In this document: positions 1 to 8,500 of the stretch, piece by piece
Layout: each line of letters opens with the position of its first letter
Numbering within the stretch: position 1 is the stretch's first letter
Assembly: GCA_016716065.1 (NCBI GenBank)
Contig: JADJXA010000005.1
Span: 186,001-250,000, forward strand
DNA length: 64,000 nt
Origin: Candidatus Leptovillus gracilis
Lineage (GTDB): Bacteria > Chloroflexota > Anaerolineae > Promineifilales > Promineifilaceae
Direction of reading: 5' to 3'
The notes under the pieces: model-generated
What the model was told of the DNA's origin: nothing
Database searches by the model: none
The model's input: the letters and a program-made list of their open reading frames with translations, nothing else
Translations under genes and position numbers: made by a program

Positions 1-677
1 ACCTGCCCTTCAACTACATAGACCCCACCACCAAAGAACCGGCTGGTTGGGACTATGAAGTGTGGAACGAAATTTGCCGCCTGCTTAACTGCACGCCGGT
101 CTACATCGAAGCTGGTTGGGAAGGCATGATCCAGGCCGTAGCCAACGGCCAGTACGACGCCGCCGCCGATGGCATCACCATCACCGAAGACCGCACCGAA
201 ATTGTGGATTTCTCCGAAGGTTACATCAACATCGAACAACGCCTGCTGGTGCGTGTGGATGAGACACGCATCAACAGCATTGACGATATCGTCGCCGACA
301 CCAGCCTGGTACTGGGCACGCAAACAGGGACGACGAATTATGAAACGGCCAAATCTTTCCTGCCCGAAAGCCGTATTCAAGCCTTCGAGCAGTTCCCCTT
401 CGCCGTACAGGCCCTGCTGTCTGGCGACATAGACGCCGTGATCATTGACGAAGTGGCCGGACAAGGCTACCTGGGCGAAAACGCCGACAAATTGACATTG
501 GTCGGCCCCTCCATGTCCAGTGACCAACTGGGCTTCATCTATCCCAAAGGCAGCGATCTGGTCGGGCCGGTTAACGCCGCCCTACAACTCTTGAAGAGCA
601 ACGGTTTCCTGCAAGCGGTGAACCTGCGCTTTTTTGGCCCCGACTTCGACATCACCTACGACGATTTAGAAGGATAG
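1..677 (+). CDS. Polar amino-acid ABC transporter substrate-binding protein (5' truncated by window edge)
   Basis: The reading frame is open from base 3, before the first in-frame Met at 60, so the gene starts left of the window. The visible part is the type-II periplasmic binding fold of the SBP_bac_3 family (PF00497). It contains the family patches GWDYEVWNEI, AGWEGMIQAV, ADGITITEDR and the VDFSEGY hinge region, and ends with a standard second lobe. The protein would bind an amino acid outside the membrane and deliver it to the permease and ATPase downstream. It is separated from the permease by 267 bases holding a terminator and two inverted repeats, which would let the binding protein be made in excess. 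The specific ligand cannot be read from the sequence. Confidence 0.9.
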   Translation, partial: LPFNYIDPTTKEPAGWDYEVWNEICRLLNCTPVYIEAGWEGMIQAVANGQYDAAADGITITEDRTEIVDFSEGYINIEQRLLVRVDETRINSIDDIVADTSLVLGTQTGTTNYETAKSFLPESRIQAFEQFPFAVQALLSGDIDAVIIDEVAGQGYLGENADKLTLVGPSMSSDQLGFIYPKGSDLVGPVNAALQLLKSNGFLQAVNLRFFGPDFDITYDDLEG

Positions 678-683
678 TGACAG

Positions 684-745
684 TATTCCGTGTCCAGTGT
701 TCAGTATTCAGTGTTCCGTCAACTGAACACTGAACGCTATTCTTA
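684..745. repeat. Intergenic word-repeat inverted repeat (CAGTATTCAGTGTTC family)
   Basis: The words CAGTATTC and CAGTGTTC are iterated and then appear in reverse complement as GAACACTG and GAACGC. An 8-bp perfect stem (CAGTGTTC with GAACACTG) closes over a short loop. The same words build a 20-bp perfect hairpin at 62041-62086, so this is a dispersed family and not a one-off terminator. Confidence 0.6.
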
Positions 746-750
746 ATGGG

Positions 751-788
751 GAGCGCCAGGGTAATCCACTCTGGCGCTTCTTTGTTTT
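751..788 (+). terminator. Rho-independent terminator after the binding-protein gene
   Basis: The arms AGCGCCAG and CTGGCGCT form an 8-bp stem around an 11-nt loop and are followed by a T-rich run (TTCTTTGTTTT). It lies about 75 bases after the stop codon of the binding protein and upstream of the permease, so it probably lowers read-through into the permease-ATPase pair. Confidence 0.75.
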
Positions 789-892
789 ATGCACTTTTCA
801 AGGTATTATTTTGTACTTCACGTAAGCAGCCCTAAGTTCCAACAGGAGATTTCATGCGTGTGACCTAACCCACCACCACGAATGAAAAGGTT

Positions 893-927
893 TAGAGTTG
901 TCAAATCTTAAAGATTTGACAACTCTA
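893..927. repeat. Perfect 16-bp-arm palindrome before the permease gene
   Basis: The arm AGAGTTGTCAAATCT (894-908) and its exact reverse complement (912-926) flank a 3-base centre, and one more T-A pair extends the match. It sits just upstream of the GGGAG ribosome-binding site of the gene at 945. A closely related palindrome with the same arm length and the same 3-base centre is at 18747-18779. It may act as terminator, attenuator or protein-binding site. Confidence 0.8.
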
Positions 928-944
928 TTTTCAAGGGAGACATA

Positions 945-1736
945 ATGGCAGGTCCAGAAATTCAAATCCCGGATGCAACCTGGCGTGATAATTGGCGAGA
1001 GTTCCCGTGGTGGCTTTTCGCTATTTTTGGTTTTCTGATTATCATGGCCTTCTTGATTTTTACAGACCCGGAGATAAATGAAGCGTTTCTATTCATTATC
1101 CCTGGCATCCAGCTTACGTTGTCCATTACACTGGGGGGGTTTGCGCTGGCTATGGTTTTGGGCCTGCTGGCTGGATTAGGGCGGATTAGCAAAAACGCGC
1201 TGGTACGCAACATTGCCATCACCTACATCGAATTTATTCGCGGTGTGCCAACGCTGGTATTGGTTCTGACATTGGCGTTTGTGCTGGTTCCGGCCGTCAG
1301 CAATGCCCTGGGAATTGACATCCGCAATGTTTCGATGGTGGCGCGCGGCATTTTTGCCCTGGCAATTATCTATGGCGCATTCTTAGCCGAGATTTTCCGG
1401 GCGGGAATTGAATCTATCTCCCATGGGCAAATGGAAGCGTCTCGCTCTTTAGGGATGAATTATCGTCAGGCCATGCAGTATATTATTTTGCCACAGGCGA
1501 TTCGTAATATTTCACCAGCGTTAGGCAACGATTTCATTGCCATGCTCAAAGATTCCTCGCTGATATCGGTGTTGGCAGTGCGCGAGCTGACCCAGCGCGC
1601 CCGTTTGTACGCCGGCAGCACCTTTCGCTTTCCAGAATCTTATTTGGTGCTGACGTTTTGTTATTTAGCCATGACAATCGCCCTGAGTCTGCTCTTGCGC
1701 TGGTACGAGCAGCGGTTGGGCAAGGATTCACGCTGA
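945..1736 (+). CDS. Polar amino-acid ABC transporter permease (HisM/GlnP type)
   Basis: This 263-residue inner-membrane protein has an N-terminal hydrophobic helix around residues 22-42 and then the core BPD_transp_1 (PF00528) permease helices. The EAA loop that docks on the ATPase is visible near residues 165-185 (GQMEASRSLGMNYRQAM followed by ILPQAI). The FIRGVPTL patch is typical of His/Glu/Gln-type permeases. The start is an ATG with AAGGGAG upstream. Only one permease gene is present, so the transporter probably works with a homodimeric permease. It is followed after one base by the ATPase gene and is surely co-transcribed with it. Confidence 0.92.
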   Translation: MAGPEIQIPDATWRDNWREFPWWLFAIFGFLIIMAFLIFTDPEINEAFLFIIPGIQLTLSITLGGFALAMVLGLLAGLGRISKNALVRNIAITYIEFIRGVPTLVLVLTLAFVLVPAVSNALGIDIRNVSMVARGIFALAIIYGAFLAEIFRAGIESISHGQMEASRSLGMNYRQAMQYIILPQAIRNISPALGNDFIAMLKDSSLISVLAVRELTQRARLYAGSTFRFPESYLVLTFCYLAMTIALSLLLRWYEQRLGKDSR

Positions 1737-1737
1737 G

Positions 1738-2478
1738 ATGGACGATGAAATCATTGTAGTAGACGGCCTGCATAAATACTTTGGGCACGTACAGGCAGTG
1801 AAGGGCGTAGACCTGCGGGTGCGGCGCGGTGAAGTGGTGATTGTTGTGGGGCCAAGTGGTTCTGGCAAAAGCACGGTGCTGCGCTGCATCAATCATCTGG
1901 AAGTGCCGACCGGTGGCGCGGTGTACATTGATGGCGTCCATTTAGAAGATAAGAAGACAAATATCAACGCGGTGCGGGCGGAAGTGGGTATGGTGTTTCA
2001 ACAGTTTAATCTGTTTCCCCACCTCACGGTGCTGCAAAATGTGACCATTGCCCAAGAGAAGGTGCGTAAACGCAGCAAGAGCGAAGCCGAAGAGATTGCC
2101 ATGGAGCAGCTGCAGCGGGTGGGCATCCCGGAAAAGGCGGGGGCATATCCGCGACAGTTGTCGGGCGGGCAGCAGCAGCGGGTGGCGATTGCCCGGTCGC
2201 TGGCGATGGAGCCGAAGATTATGCTGTTTGACGAACCGACGAGCGCCCTGGATCCAGAGATGATCAAGGAAGTGCTGGACGTGATGCTGGACCTGGCGAA
2301 GGGGGGCATGACGATGGTGGTGGTGACGCATGAGATGGGCTTTGCCAAGGCGGCGGCCGGCCGGGTGGTATTTATGGATGATGGGCAGATTGTGGAGGTT
2401 GGGCCGCCAGACCAGATTTTTAGCACGCCGACGCATGAGCGGACGAAGCTGTTTTTGAGTAAGATTTTGGCGCATTGA
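1738..2478 (+). CDS. Polar amino-acid ABC transporter ATP-binding protein
   Basis: This 246-residue ATPase of the GlnQ/HisP family has all catalytic motifs: Walker A GPSGSGKST near residues 39-47, Q-loop in VFQQFN, signature LSGGQQQRVAIAR, Walker B IMLFDEPTSALD and the switch histidine in VVVTHEMGF. It energises uptake of an amino acid through the permease encoded immediately upstream (one-base spacing). The length is normal for the family and nothing is missing. GlnQ-like naming is by family only, as the substrate is unknown. Confidence 0.93.
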   Translation: MDDEIIVVDGLHKYFGHVQAVKGVDLRVRRGEVVIVVGPSGSGKSTVLRCINHLEVPTGGAVYIDGVHLEDKKTNINAVRAEVGMVFQQFNLFPHLTVLQNVTIAQEKVRKRSKSEAEEIAMEQLQRVGIPEKAGAYPRQLSGGQQQRVAIARSLAMEPKIMLFDEPTSALDPEMIKEVLDVMLDLAKGGMTMVVVTHEMGFAKAAAGRVVFMDDGQIVEVGPPDQIFSTPTHERTKLFLSKILAH

Positions 2479-2506
2479 TTGACAATGGAGTGGCGCTGAT
2501 TAAGAT
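2479..2506 (+). promoter_or_regulatory. Candidate sigma-70-like promoter for the conflict-system block
   Basis: A perfect TTGACA (2479-2484) starts right after the ATPase stop codon. TAAGAT follows at 2501-2506 with a 16-base spacer, a four-of-six match to TATAAT. It would drive the gene at 2592, which has a strong AGGAGG ribosome-binding site. There is no experimental support and one such match is expected by chance fairly often. Confidence 0.35.
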
Positions 2507-2523
2507 ACAGGTATTGTTGGGGA

Positions 2524-2561
2524 ACGGCCGTTAGCCCCAGGTTTGCGCTGGATACGGCCGT
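2524..2561. repeat. Two copies of the iterated palindrome ACGGCCGT (example of a window-wide motif)
   Basis: Copies lie at 2524-2531 and 2554-2561, in a 113-base intergenic gap. The same 8-mer recurs throughout the window, for example at 3497, 3870, 4285, 4539, 5203, 10080, 10591, 10612, 10918 and 10999, both inside and between genes. It is entered once here, and its distribution is discussed in the findings. Confidence 0.85.
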
Positions 2562-2591
2562 TCTAAACATCTCAAGACCAGGAGGTAAAAC

Positions 2592-3497
2592 ATGATCGAT
2601 GAAACACCAACTCCCCCCGATTTGACCGGTTCCGAAGCGACGCTAGATAAATTGTTTACCGAAGTGACCAAATGGGAAGGCACATTGGCCGGCGGCGAAC
2701 ACCTGGACGTTGGTGGTGAGGCGCTAGACAGTTTGCGTAAAACCAGAGTTTTGTTTGGCAATCCCCGCGCCAACCTGGTTGCCCTCACCCCCGACCAATT
2801 GCATGGTTCTGGTTTGGAATTAACCAGCATCCAAAAAGATCAGTTTGCCGGCAAATATGACTTTTATTACCTGACCATCACGGTTGACATGCAGCCCAGG
2901 CCCGGAGCGCACTTTAAATCGCTGACTTGTAAGCTCAGTTTTGGTCCCAAAGGTCAAGAAGAGCCGATTGTGCAATCTATTTTCCCGCAAACAAATTGGA
3001 AGAGCGTGATGGAGTGGGGCGGTGGCATGACTTTAGGGTTGGACGCCGACCTGAAATGGAAGGTAGGTGTTGATGCCACCAAACTTTCTGAGCTATCTGG
3101 ACAGATGCCGGAATTGAAAGCCAACCTGGAAAACAAGAATGAGATGAAATCTCACATCGTCTTGCGTGATTTTTCTTATGACCTGGGCCGGTTTGAAATT
3201 GCCGCCTTCGGTGAAGATAACTCCGAGTGTTACTGGTATATCCAAAATGCTGACCTACAAAAAGTGTTGACGGTTAAATTTGGCGTCGTGTTCAAAGTGC
3301 CCAAAGGCACAAAATCGGTCACGTTGGAAGGATTGGCCTGGGCCGAACCGAGTATGCACTGGTTGATAGAGCATGTGCGTAACGTGTTTGCCGATCTATC
3401 CGAAAAACTACAAAATCTGCTGCGCCGCCGCGAAGATGCCAGCAAAGATCTGTCGCGCGGGGCGCGGGAAATGTGGACGTTGGAACTGCCGGGGTAA
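2592..3497 (+). CDS. Unrecognised 301-residue protein at the head of the CHAT locus
   Basis: I do not recognise this protein. It has no signal peptide, no membrane segment and no nucleotide-binding motif. The sequence alternates short hydrophobic strands with polar turns (for example YDFYYLTITVDM and KSHIVLRDFSYDLG), which suggests a beta-rich cytoplasmic fold. The last 60 residues turn helical and charged (HVRNVFADLSEKLQNLLRRRED). The start is set by a strong AGGAGG at 2579-2584 and a promoter-like site lies upstream. It runs in the same direction as the CHAT protease gene that begins 105 bases downstream. Its position at the head of the block suggests a sensor or accessory role, but that is inference. 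Confidence 0.75.
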   Translation: MIDETPTPPDLTGSEATLDKLFTEVTKWEGTLAGGEHLDVGGEALDSLRKTRVLFGNPRANLVALTPDQLHGSGLELTSIQKDQFAGKYDFYYLTITVDMQPRPGAHFKSLTCKLSFGPKGQEEPIVQSIFPQTNWKSVMEWGGGMTLGLDADLKWKVGVDATKLSELSGQMPELKANLENKNEMKSHIVLRDFSYDLGRFEIAAFGEDNSECYWYIQNADLQKVLTVKFGVVFKVPKGTKSVTLEGLAWAEPSMHWLIEHVRNVFADLSEKLQNLLRRREDASKDLSRGAREMWTLELPG

Positions 3498-3515
3498 CGG
3501 CCGTTTTCCACACTT

Positions 3516-3575
3516 GAGACTGGAGACTGGAGACTAAAGATTGATGCAGTTTCCAGTCTCCAGTCTCCAATCTCC
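3516..3575. repeat. Intergenic word-repeat hairpin (GAGACTGG family)
   Basis: GAGACTGGAGACTGGAGACT (3516-3535) is followed, after about 17 bases, by the reverse-complement words CCAGTCTCCAGTCTCC and CAATCTCC (3553-3575). The two arms can pair over at least 14 bp. It fills most of the gap between the 301-residue protein gene and the first CHAT gene. There is no T-tract, so it is not a standard terminator. Confidence 0.75.
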
Positions 3576-3602
3576 ACCTATCTTCACAGGACACAGTCGC
3601 CC

Positions 3603-5279
3603 ATGAGTGAGTATTACACCTACCGTATCCGCCTCAATACCGATAACTTCGTGCGCGTGGAAAAACGCAGCCCGGCCGGCGCCGTTCTCGGTGAACCATC
3701 CGGTCAGTTCCGCTACACCGGCGATCTGAAAGCCACCATTGACAGGCTGACCCAAAAAGCCTACGCCAACGAGCTAAAAGACGACGAACCGATCAAGCAG
3801 TTGGGTGAAGCATTGTTTGAAGCGTTGTTTGACGATGTTTTGCGCAACGATTTTGTCTCGCTTTACAACACGGCCGTTCACCAGGAAAGCAGCCTGCTCC
3901 GCCTGGAATTGGACATTAACGAAGCGCTGATGCCGGCCGTGGCCGCCTTGCCGTGGGAGTTTTTGCGCCTGCCACTTAAGGCCAACCTGGGTACGCTCTG
4001 GTTGGGCAGCGCCCCCGACGTTATTTTTTCCCGGCGGCGGCAGCAGTGGTTCATGCCCCGGCCGATTCAACTGAGCGCCAACGAAAAGCTCCGCATTGCG
4101 CTGGCAGTGGCCGCGCCGGCCGATCTGGGCAAAGTTGAATACGAAAAGGTTGTGGCCGGGCTGAAAAAGCTGGTGGAAAGCCAGCCCGACAAGTTTGACC
4201 TGCTGCCCGTCGTCACCGATGCTGATGCCGACAAGATTGACCAACTCCTGGCGCAAAATCCGCACATTTTCCATTTCATCGGCCACGGCCGTTTACCCGC
4301 CGGCGACCACACCGAAGGCCAGATTGCTCTGGTGGACGGGATATTCGGTGAAGCCTACTGGGTAGACGCCGACTTTTTCAGCGACTTGCTCAACACCCAC
4401 CGGCCCGGCGTGGTTGTCTTGCAGGCGTGCGAAGGCGGGATGCTGTCGGCGTCGCAGGCATTTGTGGGCGTGGCCTCGCGCATTGTGCAGCAAAACATTC
4501 CGGTGGTGGTGGCGATGCAGTATGAGGTGTCCAACACCACGGCCGTGCGCTTCGCCGTCAAGTTTTACCAAAATCTGGCCGAAGGCTACCCGGTGGACTG
4601 GGCGGCGCAAAACGGCCGCCGCGCCATCGCCCTCAACACCCAATACAAATCCCGCGACTTTGCCACCCCTGTCCTGTTTATGCGCGTGGCCGATGGGCAG
4701 TTGTTCACCCGGCCGTCCAGCAATTCACAGGGCAGCCCCATGGCCGTTACTCCCGTTGCCGGTGACACAATTGGCGGTCCCCAGGCGCCAGTCCCGCTTA
4801 CCGCCGAGGCGGCTTCCCTGCCCAAACTCATCGCCGACAAGTTTGATTTAGAGGGAATCCGCACCCTCTGCGAGGCGGTGGGCGTAGACTTTGAGGATTT
4901 GGGTTCGCCCAGCAAGACGGCCAAAGCCCAGGACTTATTTGGTAAAGCTGAGCGCATCTATCGTCTGGATGCGCTGGCAAAAGCAATGGTCACAACAACT
5001 CCCGGTCTGCTTCCCCACATCAAGGCTAATTTGTACGTCTTTATGGAACGGCTGAAGTCCCGCGAGCTAACGAGCGTATGTCAGGAGTTAAGGCTGGATT
5101 GTGTGGCCCTCAAGCTCGATTCGGCCGGACTGCTGGGCTATGAAGCCAACAAATACATTCGCACCGAGCGCACGAAGGGGTTGCAGGATTTTATGGTGAG
5201 CAACGGCCGTTACCCCGAACTCGTTCAGGCCGTCAAAAAATACCTCCCCTCAGTAGACTTCACGCTTTTCGAGATGTAA
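3603..5279 (+). CDS. CHAT-domain cysteine protease with two C-terminal effector-associated domains
   Basis: This is a 558-residue predicted protease effector. Residues 1-110 are a family-specific N-terminal region ending at LPWEFLRLP. The CHAT (caspase-like) domain follows at about 110-370, with catalytic His228 in HFIGHGR and Cys276 in LQACEGG. After a linker, residues 402-470 (LPKLIADKFDLEGIRTLCEA...) and about 475-555 (...GLQDFMVSNGRYPELV) look like two EAD-type adaptor domains, the second more diverged. EADs are known to pair effectors with hubs in MoxR/vWA conflict systems, and a matching hub with four EADs is encoded at 14377. The N-terminal half is paralogous to the genes at 5517 and 9903. 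The substrate is unknown, and cell-suicide or regulated proteolysis is inferred from the family. Confidence 0.85.
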   Translation: MSEYYTYRIRLNTDNFVRVEKRSPAGAVLGEPSGQFRYTGDLKATIDRLTQKAYANELKDDEPIKQLGEALFEALFDDVLRNDFVSLYNTAVHQESSLLRLELDINEALMPAVAALPWEFLRLPLKANLGTLWLGSAPDVIFSRRRQQWFMPRPIQLSANEKLRIALAVAAPADLGKVEYEKVVAGLKKLVESQPDKFDLLPVVTDADADKIDQLLAQNPHIFHFIGHGRLPAGDHTEGQIALVDGIFGEAYWVDADFFSDLLNTHRPGVVVLQACEGGMLSASQAFVGVASRIVQQNIPVVVAMQYEVSNTTAVRFAVKFYQNLAEGYPVDWAAQNGRRAIALNTQYKSRDFATPVLFMRVADGQLFTRPSSNSQGSPMAVTPVAGDTIGGPQAPVPLTAEAASLPKLIADKFDLEGIRTLCEAVGVDFEDLGSPSKTAKAQDLFGKAERIYRLDALAKAMVTTTPGLLPHIKANLYVFMERLKSRELTSVCQELRLDCVALKLDSAGLLGYEANKYIRTERTKGLQDFMVSNGRYPELVQAVKKYLPSVDFTLFEM

Positions 5280-5310
5280 TCTTTGAAAACACTATGGCCA
5301 GGTGAGTTGT

Positions 5311-5516
5311 ATGTCCGATAACGCACAAGATTTTATCGATTACATTATTGAAGTATCTATACAATAAGTGTCAAAGTTTGTGTTGGAGGCAATGAAAAAA
5401 ACCCCCCTTATCGCTTAGACTTCAGTAAAGTCCGAGAGAAAAAGCTAGACGGCTACACTGAAAAAGCCAGAAGTGGAACGCTTAAATCTGATGAAGTAAA
5501 AGATTTCGGAGCAGAG
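5311..5516 (+). pseudogene. Frameshifted 5' end of the CHAT-STAND-WD40 gene
   Basis: The frame of the large gene stays open upstream of 5517 to 5352 and encodes a segment that aligns with the N-terminus of its paralogs (...RLDFSKVREKKLDGYTEKA..., then FGAELFKTLFDD against LGEALFEALFDD). No ATG, GTG or TTG exists in that frame before the TTG at 5517. An ATG at 5311 with AGGTGAG upstream begins MSDNAQ..., resembling the paralogs' MSEYYT and MSEDHY starts, but it runs into a stop at 5365 in another frame. A single missing base near 5355-5365 would join the two. A second ATG at 5392 (GGAGG upstream) is also out of frame, by one base, within an A7-C6 run. Confidence 0.65.
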
Positions 5517-8500
5517 TTGTTCAAGACTCTCTTTGATGATGCTCATGAAAGAGACTTTAGCTTAACTCACTCCACTGAGAAAAACAGAAAGATCATTCTT
5601 TTGCAGTTAAGGATAGATGAGCAAGCTTTGCCAAAGCTAGCCGCTTATCCGTGGGAGTTTATGCGCATTCCCACAAAACCGGGCAACTCAATTATTTGGG
5701 TTGCTGTTGACGAAGGAATTGCTTTTTCTAGACGTCGAATCTATGTTTTTGGACAAAAGCCTATTACCCGAGAAAACAAACAGGCGCTTCGCGTGGCTTT
5801 GGTCGTGTCGCTCCCGAAACCTACTGGGGAAGATAAACTAGGCCCTATCGCATATGATGAAGTTTTAAACTCTTTGAGAACGCTAGACGGTGAGGGAAAA
5901 ATCAAACTACTGGGCGTTGTTGGTATAGCTGGAATTCAAGCCAAGCCCGACAAAATCAATGAGATCAATCGTTTGAAACCGGATATATGGCACTTTATTG
6001 GCCACGGTCGATTGGTTCCGAAGAAGGATGAGAAAGGAAACGACATAGAAGTTGGGGAAATTGCCTTAGTCGATGAGATAGATGAAAGCCCTTTTTGGGT
6101 TGACGCAGACTATGTTTGCAATATTTTATCTCGCAGAACAGGTTTGGTGATATTACAAGCCTGCGAAAGTGGCGCGTTATCCCAAAAGCACCCTTTTGTC
6201 GGGGTAGCTGCCACTATATCGCAACAGAATGTGCCAGCCGTGGTGGCCATGCAGTATGAAGTCTCCAACTCTACAGCGAAGCGATTTATAGAAGGATTTT
6301 ATAAAAGTTTTATTGAAGATTATTATGTTGATCGGGCAGTGCAGCGTGGACGTCACCAAATTACGCTTGGACCGACGAGGTTCAACAAGCGAGATTTTGC
6401 CACGCCAGTTGTGTTTCTTTCTGTGGACAATGGTAAAGTATTCCATTTTGAGGAATTGCCATCATCTCAATCGCTTTCATCGCCTCAACAATTACCAAAA
6501 CCTATAATACCAAGAGAAGATGATTTTTCACAAATTGATATGACTGGTCGTTTTCCTAACGTGCACTACGTAGAACGTAGAAATTTGTTCCGAGAGCTGG
6601 AATCGCGCATTTTAGGTACATCTTCAGTCATTGTGCTTTCAGGTCCGGGCGGTAATGGGAAGACAACTTTAGCCAGGGAATTGTGCAAAAGCCAACGGAC
6701 AAAAGAACATTTTACCGGCGGCATTTTATGGATTGAACTTGATCAAAGGGCAGATAGTGTACTCGATGGGCTGAAAATATTAATCAGTCAACTGAAAGGC
6801 CAGGAAATCAAAGATGTTACCGAGGATATAGAAAAAGCTCCAAATACGCTGGCCGATTTATGGCTTAGTACCCGGTTAAAAGATCGAAGGGTTCTTTTGT
6901 TTATTGATAATGCGCAGGATGAAAACCAGATCCGTCCATTTTTGCGGGGAGGGGAAAATGTTGTTCGTCTTGTAACAACCCGCAACAGAACATTAGCAAA
7001 CAGATTGCATAATGCTGATGAAATAAGCATTGACCAAATGGAGAATAAAGAAGCGGAAGACCTACTATGTCTAGGACTGGATCGGCGGCAAATTGATAAA
7101 AATAGAGCTGGAATTCAGGATTTGGTTAACCAATTAGAATATTGGCCATTAGCAATAGAAATCCTGAATAGAGTCTTGAAGGATCGCGTTAATGTCTATA
7201 AACAACCCTTAACTGACACATTAGAAAATGTGCGAACTCAAATCAACGCAGCAGGCCTAATTTCAGTCGATAGGGATCACATTATCTCTACGTCAATAGA
7301 GGTTAGTTTAGATTGGTTAGGTGCCAAAAAATTTAAACAAAAACCAGAAGAGCGATTCAAAGAATTGGCTGTTTTTCCTAAAAATGCAGATGTTCCTTTA
7401 GAAACCCTTCAAAAATTGTGGCACACAACGGGGGGGCTTGAGGCATCAGATATTGATAATGTTTGCCAGACTCTCTTTGAGTCATCATTGATTGTAGAGC
7501 TTAATTTTGGTCAAAAGCACATTCGCTTGCATGATGTTGTTCAAGATTATTTGGTACAAAATATAGGCAGCCCTAAAAATCTACACGCCCAATTTCTCAA
7601 TTCTTTCGGAGAACAGGATTGGTCAAATATACCTGTCGATGATCGCTACTTATGGAAACATTTATTTCATCATCTTAAAGAGGCAAACCATAATGAGGAG
7701 ATTATAGCTACTGCTACCAACTTACAGTATCTGGCAACTAAGATTTTGAGAGCTGGCGCGTTAGCTGTAGAAGCTGACTTGAATGTGGCAAAGGAAATAG
7801 CGGCCAACGAATCAGAATTCCTCCAACAAAGGAAGCTTCTGGAATATTTAACGCAGGGTATTTCTCAGTATGGTCATATTTTGGCAAGCTGTAACCGCCC
7901 AGAAGATGTGTTAGCTACTTTGTATAGCCGATTTCCAGATGATATGAGGAAATCATGGAGTAATCTCCAAGTCCCATACTTATCACCGTGGCACCCTTTG
8001 CCGGACATCTCACATCCCGCTTTGATTCGTACGTTTCAGACAGAACGATTCCCTGACTTAGTGGATGTGGATTCTGGTATGTATTGTGCGATTAATTCTA
8101 ACGGAGAAGTTGTGGTTGCTGCTGCCAGATATGGAGATGTCGTCGTATGGGACGCCACTCTTGGGATTGAAAAACATTCGTTCAATCTAAATGAAGACGT
8201 GTCAATCCCCAAAGGAGACATTGGAGCCAATCCATTGATCAACGATTGCGCGATTAATGACGCCGGTGATTTGATAATCATTGCGTATGGTAATGTCCTG
8301 ATATTAAAAGACAATAACAGTGGCAAAACCAGGCAAGTTTTGTTACCTCAAGCTGGAGTAGTGAATGCGTGTAATTTTATCAGCGGTGGTCATTTAATTG
8401 TTACTATTGCCGGGGAGACATGCATAAAAACCTGGCAGCTAAATGAAGATTCTGGCCATTTTGAAGAAAAGAAATCGGTAAAACTGCCTGAAATAAATGT

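Noticed and set aside
1546..2570. Long minus-strand open frames opposite the ABC permease and ATPase genes
   Set aside because: They are shadows of well-conserved plus-strand genes and show His/Arg-rich composition without domain homology.
3514..3578. Insertion-sequence remnant between the first two genes of the conflict block
   Set aside because: The inverted repeat consists of iterated 7-base words, with no transposase fragment or target duplication. It fits the word-repeat hairpin class.
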